Below the pieces are notes generated by a model. It was not told the origin of the DNA, made no database searches, and saw only the letters and a program-made list of their open reading frames with translations. A program made the position numbers and the translations under genes. From Volvariella volvacea V23 (lineage: Eukaryota; Basidiomycota; Agaricomycetes; Agaricales; Pluteaceae): DNA of 64,000 nucleotides. The first letter of the stretch is position 1. Every line of letters starts with the position of its first letter. Below are positions 34,815-47,500 of the stretch, in pieces. The stretch covers positions 283,770 to 347,769 of the forward strand of contig KB722763.1 in NCBI GenBank assembly GCA_000349905.1, read 5' to 3'.

Positions 34815-36412
34815 TCATAGTTCTCTAGTTAGCCTCCATCCGTGCACAGTAGCCCTGACGGACTCCTCGCCCGGGTCATCGGGGAACATAGGCTATCGGC
34901 GGTAACATCGTCAGTACATAAAATGCAAACGATCGTGGCCAAAAAACGACGCACAGGGAAAGTTCTCTCCAGGACTTTCTCACATTTCCAGCCGCGTTGT
35001 CGCGCCTTATCGAAGAACTCCATATCTCGGTGCGCCAAGTGGGGTCTGTGATGCGTATAGAACACCAGAACAGATGGCTCTATAGATGAGGAGGTTTGGT
35101 GTGAGCTGGGTTTCGAGGGTGGTTTGGATTCAGGAGCTGCAATCTCGGCTTCTACCGGGATTACTTCATTCGTAGCTGCGCCTATCTCTGCATCTGGGCC
35201 AGAAGGCAGTGCAGTCGTGCGTCTAAGAGTATGTTCACATGTCTTTAAGAGGGCTTCGTGCTGGAGAATTTCGCCCACAAGGAACGTTGGGGCGTGTAAG
35301 TTCAAGGTGTTCGGTTGCGAACAAAATATAAACAAAAATAGCCGAGCAAGATACCGGTGAGGACGGGGGATTAGCAACCAGACCTTCAGCTTTTACTAAA
35401 TACAGAGTATGGCTCACCTGCGAGTGATTAAAAATAAGATCGGATAGGATTATTAGGTCAAACGCTGGCACGTGCGGGCGAGAATTTGTGTCTCTGTCAC
35501 TGGCCGATGCAGCTTCCTGAGCTTCCCGTGAATAATCGAGGAGGTTTAAAAGAGGCGCCGCAGGTTGTCCCCAAATAAATCCCTAGAGAGCATCAGCCCT
35601 GAGGCTCTAGCCCAAAAACAATGTGGAAGGCACTCGAACCTCAACCCATACATTGGACTTTGTGCTGTTTGGTATGTTAGTCTCTACATTCTCCTTCAAG
35701 TTCTGAATCAAGGAGTTGTCAGGATAATCTGTCAGGACTACCTGATTCGTTCGAACCGGCGTCGTTATCATACTTGAGTGCTCAGAAAGCGGCAACCGAG
35801 GTGATTTAGAACTCCACGAACCGCTTTAGCACCATTTTTAGCTGTGACGATACCGGGTAATCCTCCTCCAGCACCAAGCTCTAGTACGTGACGCCCAACA
35901 TAGAATTCTGGGTGATGATCTAGGTAGGTCGCAAATGCTCTAGCTGCGTTCCATCTGCATCACCACATGAGCGTAAGGGACATCTCACGAGGACTGGAAA
36001 ATTGGTGGGTCGATGATAAAGTTTGTACTGGCTTACAGATAGTGCCCCCATAAAGGATGGTTTCCAACCAGCTTGATATCGATCTCTTCCCAATCACTTT
36101 CGGCCGACGGCATGCGGCTCTTAGGGTCTCCTGCTGACTGAGATGCAGCATATGAAGCAACACCGCCATCATCATTACGTTTGTAGACCGAGGTTGTTGG
36201 TTCAGGGCTCGGCGGTCTCTCTTCTTCCTAAGCCGTGCAGCCCACAAAGCAAAAATTCCACGTCAAAGATTGTTATACAGCGGGTCGCAGGGCGGAAAGG
36301 AAGATGGACAGAGATGCCGAGAAATCGTCTTCGTCAAAGCTATTGCATCATAGCAATTAGGACTGACTGGAAACACCGAATCGAGATCCAAGGCTAGGTC
36401 TTCGTCGGCCAT
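34815..36412 (-). CDS. EFM7/NNT1-like lysine methyltransferase
   Basis: Class I SAM-dependent methyltransferase of the METTL21/Nnt1 type; yeast Efm7 (Nnt1) methylates the N-terminus and Lys3 of eEF1A. ATG 36412 (MADEDLALDLDSVF). After two introns comes SDWEEIDIKLVGNHPLWGHY, then WNAARAFATYLDHHPEFYVG and the SAM-binding motif VLELGAGGGLPGIV, followed by TDYPDNSLIQNLKENVE. The family-specific block FDLIILSDLIFNHSQ is joined across an intron to HEALLKTCEHTL, then VLVFYTHHRPHLAHRDMEFF and KARQRGWKCEKV. The final exon MFPDDPGEESVRATVHGWRL ends at TGA 34815-34817. The motif order is complete, so the enzyme appears intact. An insertion near 35130-35220 is rich in Pro, Ser and acidic residues. Divergent from the small gene at 36650, with 237 bases between. 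Confidence 0.85.
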
Positions 36413-36649
36413 CTCGCTGTACAATGATGGAGTATGCTCCGATGCTCCTTGTCAGGGCTCTGGGCTCGGAGGTTGCTTAACGAGGAGGAACGTGTCAATC
36501 AGGGTCCTCAACTGATATCACCGATCGCGTTATTTGGTCCTATTTGAACCGGAGGCTATAGCCTTCCGCTTTGCGATGGCCACAGCTGTGCTGTAGCACT
36601 CGCCATTGCAGCCAACGAGGTGGTCCTTATTCTTGAAAGAACGGTGAAT
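36413..36649. promoter_or_regulatory. Short bidirectional promoter region
   Basis: Only 237 bases separate the ATGs of the divergent methyltransferase and small conserved gene, so both promoters must lie here or overlap the 5' ends. No TATA box is obvious. Confidence 0.45.
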
Positions 36650-37306
36650 ATGCAAGAGCAGGCGCAATGTATGTGTATTTAAATCTTCTTTTGGCTGCCG
36701 TATCACTCAGGTCTCTCTATTCTTAGCACAATACGCAGCAGCGGCGAACATACCCCTCATTCAATCACCACTTCTCCGCGCTCCTCCTCCTGTACGCCTT
36801 TCTTATTACAGAGTATTCTTGCTTGGGATACAGACTAACCTTTATCTCAGGTTCAACTACCTCCAGATATTCACCCTCTTCCGGATTCTGTAACAGAATA
36901 TGTACGATACTAATGATCTAATAACCACATGACCTCACTCATGTCAAACTAGTTTGTATACCCTTTCACCCTGGAACCACACGTGCTTACTTTGGAGACG
37001 TCTCGACGAACTACACTTGCCGCTCATGCAACACGGCGAGAAGCTTATCTGCGATCAAGAGAAGAAGAGAAGGAGAGAAGGAGAAGGGAGGCATTGAGGA
37101 AGATCGCTCCAGGCTTCGATCCCCAGGCTCCATTAACTCCATTACCCCTGAAGTCCAGTCCCGCTAGCCCCGGCTCCCATCCCGGATTGACAAGCCCCGG
37201 GGCATCTCAAGGGGCTACAGGACCGCATCGATCGGTGATGGATGACTTAGTGGATCAATTAGCAGCAATGGAGACTGCTGGTGGAAGCTCCTCGTCAAGA
37301 AGCTGA
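36650..37306 (+). CDS. Small conserved protein of unknown function
   Basis: Four short exons from ATG 36650: MQEQAQS, then AAAANIPLIQSPLLRAPPP, then VQLPPDIHPLPDSVTEY, then FVYPFTLEPHVLTLE. The final exon continues into a basic helix (REEEKERRRREALRKIAPGF) and a Pro/Ser/Gly-rich tail ending MDDLVDQLAAMETAGG and SSSSRS. Introns open GTATGT, GTACGC and GTACGA and close with TTAG, TCAG and CTAG; all three junctions keep one frame, which supports the model. About 150 residues, no known domain recognised. The charged coiled-coil-like segment suggests a protein-protein interaction role, which is a guess. Confidence 0.6.
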
Positions 37307-38541
37307 GGCAAGGTATTGAACTACCAACCAGTAGAAGATCCTGCATGCAAGTCTGGGCTCTAGTACTCGTCACGGTTGTAATGGTATGTGCCATTATTAT
37401 TCGGATGATTTGCGTAGTATCACTTTATCATCCTTCATTCCCGATGTAAATCGTGTAATCCTAGGACAATGACTATTAATAATTTTGTCTAGCAGCCTTT
37501 CGGAACAGATTCAAGCCCGGATCTAGAGTCTCGGAACGGCAAATGTTACGACGACGTCCGTCTTCCATGAGTACTTTGGCTCAGAACACCATCGCCAACA
37601 GCCTGATAAGCTTCTACCCTGAGATTGCAGGATCCTCGTGTTGTCGCACGGCCCGCTTTTTTCCGCGGATGGTGACCGCAAGCCTAGCGGCCCGTTGCCC
37701 CAGTGATTTCACATAAAGCGGGCTTTTCAACTTACCGGCGTGTGTTGGTTTGCCACTATCCATCGCAGCCAGCTACTGTCCTCTTTTACACGCCCATAGC
37801 GTGCTTTCTTGCTCAATCGGATTTTGAATGCCGCGGAGTTGAACTGGTGACTGGTCTCTGGCAGCGCAACGTTTACCCGGCGCCACTTCAACAACCCCTA
37901 CTTTTCTCCACTTTCTTGAATTAATATGCTGGTGAGAGGTGGCGATACCGTGGATCCAGAGCCCCTCAATGCCACATTCTATGCCCACTGTACTTATGTT
38001 TTGCGCCAGTGTAAACAGACAATTCGGTGGCAACTCTCGTCCTTGTAAGTATCATCACTGCGGCCCTAGGACACATCCTAACACGGCAATAACAACAGAA
38101 TCGTCAAGAAAGCAATTTACAATCCCAAACACAATATCGTTGAGGTGAATCGATTACGGGTAACTTCAGTCAAGCACGTGGGAGCAGCAAGACTCGGGAT
38201 AGGGGTGAGGTGAGGTGATGGCTTACTGTGTATTTGCCACGACATCAATGCTTCAAACGATCGAGATGGCATGAGCTCCAATACGCGTGCTTTCCCCGCC
38301 CCACTCCTCCTCCTCCTTTGACTTGCCTCTTTTCTTCATCTCGTGTCGGGACTTGGCCATACCTATACCCCCCCTACAAAGACCCGCTTTTCCCAGAGTG
38401 AAACCCATTTTACACACTCAAGACCCACATACGCAGCTCGCAGCCAGTAGCTTGCCCAACACTTATACACGTGTACGCCGTCGTATCTTTCAACCCCTTT
38501 GTTCTCATTCGAAGGACCCTTTCCCAGCTTCGTCATACACT
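37307..38541. other. Intergenic, 1.2 kb
   Basis: The 5' flank of the BTB gene. A frame running into the BTB gene from 38287 lacks an ATG before 38542 and is read as leader sequence. No other gene is supported. Confidence 0.5.
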
Positions 38542-39816
38542 ATGGCTACTGTCAGTATCCCACCATCTAATCCGCAAAGAGACGGAATGGCTGGAAGTCC
38601 AATGGAAGTCACGAGTGGTACTACCCTTCCAGTGCGATATGACTCAGCATTCAGCTCTCCAGAAGCCGATGTAGTGCTAGCCTCGCTAGAGGGGACCCTG
38701 TATAGAGTTCCTTCATTCGTGCTAAGGAACACTTGTGGAATGTTTCGGAAGTTATTGGGTCCACGGAGACATTATAGTCATTCACGACAACAGATTCAAG
38801 AGCAAGAATCACCCCAAGCACCCGCGCAATCAAATGGGTACCCACGAGCGTCCTCCCCTACACCCTCTACTCTGTCCTCAATCTCCTCCTTTTCGGGTCT
38901 TTCTTCTTCCCCAGTCCAAATTCCTAACTCCACTGATACCGACTCTGCTCTCCATCACCCAGTACCCGGAGCTCCGAATCCAACTGCGGTGAATACCGCG
39001 CACCCAACTGCATCCCCAGCCCTACCCTCGCCATCCCCGGCCTATTCTTTCGCAAGCAGCTCATGTACAATCAACTCATCTTCCGAGCAATCCCCCATCA
39101 TAATTTCCCATAGCGACAAGATACTCTCTCGGGTTCTTCGCTTGCTCACAGGCCTTGAAACGGAGCCTCTCCAATGCTTTGACGAATTGGAGGAGGTTTT
39201 GGCTCTGATTGAGCAGTTTGATGCGCCAGGTCCTCTATCAGTGATTCAGGGCTCTATTACCTCTCCATTCTTTTTGTCGGATCCGTTGAGACTTTACGGG
39301 ATCACGACGCGGTTTGGATGGGAAGAAGAAGCAAAACTCGCTTCGGAGAAAACACTAGCGCTGAGTCTGTTCGATGATGAGAATCAGCACCTCCTTCGCC
39401 GATTGTCAACCAAGAGTTTGTTGGCGCTTCTCTCCTTGCATCGCAAGCGCCGAGACGAATTCAAGAACTACGTCGACACGGCGGATAGTTTCTTTGTCGG
39501 GAATGGTGGAGATGAGAGTATACCGTGTGCGGGATGCGGACAGATGATAGATAACCACTGGTGGAGGGAGTATAAATCCCGCATGTTTTTGGAGATGGAC
39601 AAGAGGCCGCTTGGGGACAAGATTATAGGTTTGGAAGGCGTGGAGGAGTGGCAAGAGGCTGTGAATTGCTGGAATGCGAAATGTGAAGGTGGAATTAACG
39701 GTGGTGGTAGTGGGAACGGAAATGGGTCGAGAGGGTGTGGGAGGCTGTATTATGATAAGGTGGCGACGCTAAGGGACATTAGAGCGATTCTAGAGAAGCT
39801 GCCTAAAACGATTTAA
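38542..39816 (+). CDS. BTB/POZ domain protein with internal low-complexity insertion
   Basis: Single exon of 424 codons from ATG 38542 (MATVSIPPSNPQRDG). BTB-like start: RYDSAFSSPEADVVLASLEG, TLYRVPSFVLRNTCGMFRKL. After that comes a Ser/Pro/Thr-rich insert of about 110 residues, and the BTB fold resumes at IIISHSDKILSRVLRLLTGL with FDELEEVLALIEQFDAPG. The C-terminal part, DPLRLYGITTRFGWEEEAKL, is typical of the large agaric BTB family. Four cysteines in CAGCGQ and further CWNAKC/GCG spacing could bind metal. Known members are thought to mediate dimerisation or Cul3 recruitment; the partner is unknown here. Upstream codons from 38287 are in frame but have no ATG. Confidence 0.75.
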   Translation: MATVSIPPSNPQRDGMAGSPMEVTSGTTLPVRYDSAFSSPEADVVLASLEGTLYRVPSFVLRNTCGMFRKLLGPRRHYSHSRQQIQEQESPQAPAQSNGYPRASSPTPSTLSSISSFSGLSSSPVQIPNSTDTDSALHHPVPGAPNPTAVNTAHPTASPALPSPSPAYSFASSSCTINSSSEQSPIIISHSDKILSRVLRLLTGLETEPLQCFDELEEVLALIEQFDAPGPLSVIQGSITSPFFLSDPLRLYGITTRFGWEEEAKLASEKTLALSLFDDENQHLLRRLSTKSLLALLSLHRKRRDEFKNYVDTADSFFVGNGGDESIPCAGCGQMIDNHWWREYKSRMFLEMDKRPLGDKIIGLEGVEEWQEAVNCWNAKCEGGINGGGSGNGNGSRGCGRLYYDKVATLRDIRAILEKLPKTI

Positions 39817-40102
39817 GGGATGTGGATGTCAACTTGGCAATGCTCGGCCTGTATATTTAGCCTTGTAAACGCTACACTATGCCACCTGTACTTCTCGAAA
39901 TTTCACTGTCTTATTGTTACCAGGATAGTCCCAAGCAGGAACGCATGCGTTGTAAGTGGTTCAACTTCTTTGCGAGGGCTACCATTGCTCCGTATAGCAA
40001 TTGGACAAACGGACTCGGAGGATATAATCGGAACTGAGTGCCAATACGTGTGGCCAGCGTGGTAAGCAAACAAGCCAAATCTAATTTAGATAATCCTTAC
40101 TG
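39817..40102. other. Intergenic
   Basis: A 286-base spacer between the BTB gene and BUD32, on the same strand. No feature seen. Confidence 0.5.
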
Positions 40103-41242
40103 ATGTCTCCACCATCCATCTCCCAAGCACTCATCAAATCATCAACACTCATTTCGCAGGGGGCAGAAGCTGCAAGTCCCTTCTATTCTTCAGCATTTTC
40201 ACACAAAATTGATTGACTTAAGGATCAATGCCCTTGACTTGATATCTATTAATTGTGCTTGACTGCTTAATTCGACTCATCTGGAATAATATGAATGTTA
40301 TGGGCAATAGCGGGTCTACAAAGCGATCCTTGTCGAAACAGATCACCCAGTGCTTCTCAAACACCGATTTCAAAAGCAATACCGTCATCCGACACTAGAT
40401 GCCAAGCTGACGAAGGAACGAGTGGCGGGTGAAGCTAGAGCGCTATTGAAGTGTCTTCGGTTGGTCTGTTTGCCTCATGTACGCGTGCATTTCTGAAAGC
40501 CACCTTTGCTTTGCCATCGGTAAACTTGCAGTTCTGGGGTCAGCGTTCCTGGAGTTCGATTTGTCGATGCGTCAGAGGGGATTCTCGGGATTGAGTGGAT
40601 AGAAGGATCGAGTGTTCGAAAACTGCTACCTGGAGGTGCTGAAGATGAAGAGGGCGAAGAGGAAGAGTCACAGGCCCACAAGCCATCGCTAGTGAATTAT
40701 GGCGTTACTATCCGTGTGTACCTTTGCTCCATGGGGCTTTGGCGCAACTCTGATCAACTACTCCGCACAGATGTACTGATGGCTCTAATTGGCGTAGAAC
40801 TGGCCAAAATGCATGCTGCTGATATTATCCATGGGGATTTAACCACCTCCAATATGATGTTACGTCGTATCCCTGGTCATCCAACCCAGCTGGTAATGCC
40901 AGACCGCTGATCTCTTACAAGGCGGATTCGCTCACCCATCGACTTAGCTTCTAATCGACTTTGGTCTCTCGTATCAGTCAACCCTGGTGGAAGATAAAGC
41001 GGTTGACCTTTACGTTCTTGAAAGGGCATTTGCATCAACACATCCAGAATCGGAACCGCTGTTCGCCTCTGTTCTCCAGTCCTATGCAGACAAGCTTGGG
41101 CCGAAAAAGTGGAATAGTATCAAGAATAGGTTGGATGATGGTACGTTCACCTGAGCATGGGTCCCGTAACCTCTCATTCATATTTTTTTTGGCAACTTTT
41201 TCAGTGCGCTTGCGGGGTCGCAAGAGAAGTATGGTTGGGTGA
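40103..41242 (+). CDS. BUD32: KEOPS complex kinase/ATPase Bud32 (PRPK)
   Basis: Small atypical kinase of the KEOPS complex, needed for tRNA threonylcarbamoyl-adenosine formation and telomere functions. ATG 40103 (MSPPSISQALIKSSTLISQG). The first junction joins GAEA to RVYKAILVETDHPVLLKHRF, the family's glycine-loop replacement. That intron (40172-40310, 139 bases) opens GCAAGT, a GC..AG type. Further blocks: YRHPTLDAKLTKERVAGEAR, VPGVRFVDASEGILGIEWIE, ELAKMHAADIIHGDLTTSNM (catalytic HGD), LLIDFGLSYQSTLVEDKAVD (DFG) and DLYVLERAFASTHPESEPLF. The C-terminal tail is VRLRGRKRSMVG with stop TGA 41240-41242. All catalytic motifs are present. About 265 residues with five introns, matching the family's size. 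Confidence 0.92.
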
Positions 41243-41564
41243 ATGATTTGTATGTGTACTCGAAGATCGCGCCCCAGCAAAATGCAATACGCTATGTAGT
41301 CAAATTATACTTTATCCTTCGCAAATGTGGGTATGAGTGTCTGATCGATATATGCGATGATACATGATGCGCTACTTGTCTTTCAATTATAAACATTGAA
41401 TTTCGAATATATGCTCCGCTTAGGATGTGCCAACAATGGAAAATGTACGTCCGTGATTGAGATATATGATGTAGATGAATGTTCAGATAATTTGCAATGA
41501 AAGGATATGAGATAGATGAAGTAAGGGGGAAAATGCGAAAGCGTGCAGGCAAGGGGTGTTGGTG
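41243..41564. other. Convergent spacer between BUD32 and CCH1
   Basis: 322 bases of AT-rich 3' flanks of two convergent genes; no gene seen. Confidence 0.6.
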
Positions 41565-44500
41565 TCATCGCCGGCCCTCTTCTTGTGCCGCTTGCATCAT
41601 GAGATCTAGGAATGTTTGTTGAACATGTACTCCTTGGAGCGAATAGGTGTTGTTGACTTACCTCCCCATTGTGATGTCTGCATCGACTCCAGAACGGCAT
41701 CTGGATCCTCTTCACTCACGGATACTCGCCTGTCGGGAAAGATCAATACGAGCCAGTAATGGTAGAGAGCAGTAGAGAATCGCTTACGGTGAACGGAAGC
41801 TACTATCAGCATACGAAGTAATGCTCATATCGCTTGTCCTCCTATTACTTCTTTGCAATCGCGTTCCAGAAGGATCCACAACCAGACTGCTATCAGCGGC
41901 GTTGGCACTGAATCGCCTATCTGACGCTGGACTTCCGAGGCTGTGATGCGGACTCGTGGGTTCGAGCGGCAACGGGAGTTCCTGATTTCCCCATATTGGT
42001 GTATCCGGTAGGCTCTCAACAACAATTGCGGGGATGTCTTGCCCAGTTTCTGATAATACATTCACATGAGCAAAAGGAGTGGCCAGGACGGCTCAGTGTT
42101 GTACTGACCTTGAGCATGTTGTTCCATCTTCTCCTTTCGGTATTGTGTCAGCATTTCAGGCCATTTCCGTCGTAGCAAGATTGTCCTGAAAAGACTGCTG
42201 ACTCGGTCCCTATTGACCTCGTCCGTGACTAGTCTATTCTTCTTGTCACGAGCATCAAGTTCCGCGATTCTGCAACCATCATCGTCAGCCACTCGGCCAA
42301 GCCATGCACGATACAAAGTACTCACCCGAGTGCATCTCGATCATTAACCAATTTATGATGAGCGAGCAGAAATAGCATCCCAGTAAATGACATCCCTCTT
42401 CCACCGTGATCATTCAACTTGGCCTCTTGCATGAGGCGATTATATATTGCCCTGCGTTTTCTGATGGCCCGATAATCGATTTCATTGAGGATCTTCTTCA
42501 ATTGGGCTATGTCCAAATTGTGCTCATAGGGACGCTCAAAGGGTGCTTTTCTGCATCTTTCTGTGATGTTCTTGATACTGTACTCTTCTGGGTAGATTCG
42601 AACCTCGAAAACGCCACTCAATTTCTATGTAGGAGACATGTAGGTTACTACTATCTGCCTGAGCGAGCAAGAGGACTTACACCGAAGAAACGAGGGTAGT
42701 TTTCACGTTTGAGGTACCCGTCTCCTGGGTCGGCCATCTCGCCCCATACTTTCTTGAATGCCCGCATTTGCCCTCGGGTGATAGCTTTTGCTCCTCCTGA
42801 GGATGTTTGATATACATAAGAAAAGTTCTCGACAACAACACCTGCGAAAAGTGTCAGCGCTAGGCGTGCTGAGCGAATGGGAATACGGACCAGTAAACAT
42901 GTTCACGAAAATATACTAGAAACCCATGCTGAAGTAAGGAGGGGTTTGACAAGAAACCAGCGTCAATACGAACCATGCTCAGGACATTCCATGCGATGAA
43001 TAAGGTGAATGCCCAGCCTTTACTACCACAATCGGAGTCTGGTTGCGTTGGTGAGGAGTTTGTGCATCGTGGCCATTCTATGGTGCTTTTGAAGGGGTTA
43101 TGACCCAAATTGCGGGAATAGTTGAATTAATACTCACTAGTCATGCATATATTGGTTCCACCCCTCTCTACTCGGCTTATTAAAACGAGCAATCCCAGTT
43201 ATAACGGTGCTACGCACCCAGCACTCATGAATGTTAACATGACAAGTGCGTTTCCAATAGAATTATAATTCATGTTCCTAGTTTCTCCAGATCCCCATTT
43301 GGTCATGCCAAATACTTCCACGAACAAGATGGCGAAGAAGATGAACAAGATCAACCAGAGCCCAAGCAAACTGAAGATTACGGGCAAACTTGCGCTGTAA
43401 AAGAACAAGACATTTCACTGCTCAGGTCAAAGGTAATACCAACCGACCACCAGACTTACACTGCTGTCTTGAATAACATATTCAAGCTGTCGGTGCGTTG
43501 AACCAACTTGAAAGCAATGCTGACCAGGAACAATTTTTGAAGTTGCTCGATAACAAAATCATCGGATCCGGATCGGACAATTAAGGTGGTAATAAAACTC
43601 CCCACAGAGACAATAACGTCGAAGAGGTTCCAACCATTGGAGTGGAAGCTAGTCCATCCAAGGCCATACAAGCGAACAGAAACGTCGATCAGATAGATGG
43701 CCATGATCACCAGGAAGACGTCATCTGTTGAATTAAGGACATTAGGATGAGGAATAGCATCAGCGCTAAAGCCTTACTTCGTAGGGTATCAGCCACCACT
43801 TGTGTTGTGAAGGTCTGAGTCCTGTAGGTTATCAGTATGATTTTGATCCCAGATTTCAGTTAGGGGAGCGTACATGAGTGCAAAAATATGGAAAATGAAA
43901 ATGAAGGTCATTGTGCGGGACCACCATCCATGCTTGCGTATAGCCTTGTCAAAACACCAAGCCCTGAAACTGCCTGTGGGACGTTCTAAAGGTCGTTTGG
44001 AGGGTCTTTGGCGCTTGAACAACTTCTTTAAATCGATCCATTCCCTCTGCGGGGTCGTTAGATAGGCTGAACCAGTTTTGGCACTGAAGTTGCCAATGAT
44101 AATACTGTAGAGAGAGGGTCAGCATCAATATGCAGTATAGGGTGGGAGAAAGGATATGTTGCAGACCTAATGAACAGAGTGAGAATGACAACTCCTCCCA
44201 TCAGGTGATATACCAAGAAATATATGGCGTAAAATTGTGAGGCGTTTGTTTGCGGTTGAGAGTTTACGCCCGTGATGCTCGTGGCGATGCCCAGTACATC
44301 GATCCATCCCTCCAACGACACAATTTCAAATAGAATCAACAAAGAGTCCTTGAAGGAGTCAAAAGAGAAAACGGTCGAAGGAGCGGGGTTGTCCCAAACC
44401 CTAGGAACTGGGTACGCAAACTGCCCATCGAAGGGGGAGTTCACAAATTCTCCAACACAGTCACCGATCCCTTCTACGCTGTCATCGTTGCACATGTTCA

Positions 44501-47500
44501 TTTTTCCGGCAAAGATGTTAAGCCCCCATACGGCATATGGGATCATGTACAGAACAGCTAGGATGGCTGCATCGAATATACGCATAAGACCGGAAATGAT
44601 GAGATTCTCGAAGGCGCTTCGCATTCGGTCGATAAGAGTAATAAGACGAAGCGCTCGCAAAGCCTTGAGTGAGCGGGTAAGTCGACTCACACCCCCTATA
44701 ACCACCAGACTGGTTGTGACGTTGACCACTAATCCAAGGAGGATGAAGAAGTCGAAGATATTCCAGATACTCTTGAGATATGCATTTGGAGTGAAGGCGA
44801 ACCCGTCCGCGATAACCTTGATAAGGAATTCCACCGATAAAACGACTCCAAAGGCGATTTCAGCTAGATCAAACCATGCTAGCTCTGTATGATCCATTCC
44901 ACCAAAGTAATTGCGACGGTAGATAGGATTAGCGATGCCTTCAACAACGATGCCACCAATAACGACCAACAATAATGTGAGCTGGAAAATCGGGTGGGCT
45001 ATGGGTGAATAGGGTGTTCCGAAGATTCGATCACCGTTTGCGGGCCGTACGAGTTTTTGGCAGAATTTCCGTATAGGGTTTGTTTGCGGGAAGATCCAGA
45101 AGGTTTTGTCGTATGTAGGGTGGTTGAGGATAAAATCAGCCTTTCGATGGCGCCGCTCCATGAAAGCGTCATTAGCTTCTTCCGATACGGGGGCGCGCTC
45201 GTTTTGCTTGGGAAGGAGTTCGCTGATGAAGGGGGTATCAGACATCGTCGCAAAGATATAGTTGACAAGGCATCAACTCACAGGGGTCGTGTGTTATCTT
45301 CTGCCTCTCCTTCAGCTGCCTGTTCTCTTCGGAAAGTTTGGAGTTGGTATGTCGGCTGTGACGTCTGCCCTGCGAACAACCTCTGCAATAGCGTCAATGA
45401 TTTTGACGGATTATGTCTCGGCCTTCGTCTGCGTTCACTCGATGCAGTAGTTCCTGACTATGGTTGCGATGGAATACGTCAGTGAACAGTAGGGTATAGG
45501 AGCAAACATTGCGTACAGAGTTTGTGGGCGCTTGTCCTAGGTCGTACCCTTGAACCACGGTTCTTTGCATAGGCAGCACCAGATGCGGAGGAAGATTATC
45601 CACGTTGACCGATACGGGGTTGGCCTTCACCCAATGGTATGGATTTAGGCGTTTCAGCCAGCTGTTCTTGCCTTTCTGGGCCTGCGCATTCGCTTCCAGG
45701 TAATTGTTCCTTTGGCGCTCTCTTTTGGCTTCCTCAGCAATGTCAAAATTTTCGTTGATGACTGCAATGAACATCTGCAAAACGATGACTAATAGACGCA
45801 CAGGCTCAGGAATCACGAAGAAGCGGAAAGGAGGAGACGTACAATTTGAGAATAACATCCAAGCGGAAGTGAATATCGCCACAATGACCGTTTGACCTAA
45901 TTGGATCTCCGCGTGGGTGGACTCATAAAGGACATCTGTCCAGTTTTCTGAAGAGAATATTTGGTATATCGCAAGGAACGACGTGAATAGCTGTCCGAAA
46001 TTGGTCGTTACTTCTTCGTCAAAATCTCCTCTCAAAAACTGTACAGCAGCCAAGGCAGCGATGTAATTGATCATGAGCACGAAGAGTGACATATTCACTA
46101 AACCATATACGTTGCTGAACACCGCAACCTACCACACATGTAAGTGATACATCACAGGATGTTTTTTTGCTTCAAACTCACCAACAAGGGCCTCATTCTG
46201 GGAACAACCAAGATGAACCTATAAAACCTCGCCAATTGGAAAATCGTAAACCAAGGGTAGACTTCTGATTCCATGATCGCAGGTATCTGGATGATGGTTG
46301 ATCCGACCGCTAACACCAGGTCCAACCAGTTTTTGCCCTGCCTGAAGAAGCTTCTCCAATCCGGAAGTGTGGCCAATATACGTATGATGATCTCCACATC
46401 GAACAGAATGGTGATGATGAGTTCGCCATAATACAACACGGCTTCATGCAGGTCGCTGAGGTCCTCGTCCGTGCGCGAGGCTTGGAGAGATAGAGAAAAG
46501 AGAGCTAGAACGACCCAGAACCATTCAGTATACTTGTAGAATGTACGTGCAAAATTTTGGCGCGTGTGGATATCGTTTCTGGAGTCCTCTGCCTGATCGT
46601 CTGTTATTGGCATCACTCTGAGGGAAAGTACAAAGTCAGAGAGAATACGTGGTCTGTGATAGGGTTGACGTACGATGTAGCGGCGAAGGCACTCTTCTTG
46701 GTTTCTGATCTGATGGCACCGAATGTATTCGTTATAACCGCCACAAAGAGATTGATAAGCCAAAAGTTGAGCACGATGACGCATATTATGAAGAAGAAGC
46801 AGGATATGAAGAATTCGGAATCAATCATGTTATACATGAGCGGCGTCCACTGTGAGGTTGTGATGAGGAATTCAAAGACGCGAGGCAATGCCCCTATGAT
46901 TTAAGGTTATGAACCCCACTGATGATGTGAAAGGGGACTTACACCATTTGCAGAAGCGGTGATTATGACCTGCAGTGCGGCATACCAGATTGTGTCAAAG
47001 CTCTCCACATTGTCATTCGGGTTCTCTCCTTCCTGAATGGTTATATAGCAATTAGAACATCCCCAAACAGTAAAACGTTCTGGAAACTAACCCGACAAAC
47101 TTGTCCTAGTGGGCATATATAGCCTTTCTTCAGGTCCGAATTGCTTCCGTCGAGTTGTACGAATCCTATCTCTTCCAATGTAGTGGGGTCAATATACCCG
47201 CCACAGAATTGTTCCAGTTGGATTTCCTCTTCTCCTAGTGTGGGTTGTAGGAAACAGTTTCTCCTGAGCGAACCCTTAAAGGACTGAACGCCAATAATCC
47301 TGGATGGGAGATAGGTGAATTAAGAAACTATATGAGTAAAGAGAGAAAAGACTTACGAAAACAGAATCATAGCAAATAATACAAAATATGCAACACTTGT
47401 AAGGAGTGGTCTGGCTGTTTTCAACGAATGCATGATAGTCTAAAATAGAGAAAAGAAATAGATATTAGCCCTGGTGTTCATCTCAAGCCACTCATACTCA

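Noticed and set aside
38287..38541. Upstream extension of the BTB frame
   Set aside because: In frame but without an ATG; composition fits a pyrimidine-rich leader, so the start was set at 38542.
44272..44892. Plus-strand frame of 206 codons
   Set aside because: Antisense to repeat III of Cch1, where the minus strand has clear channel motifs.
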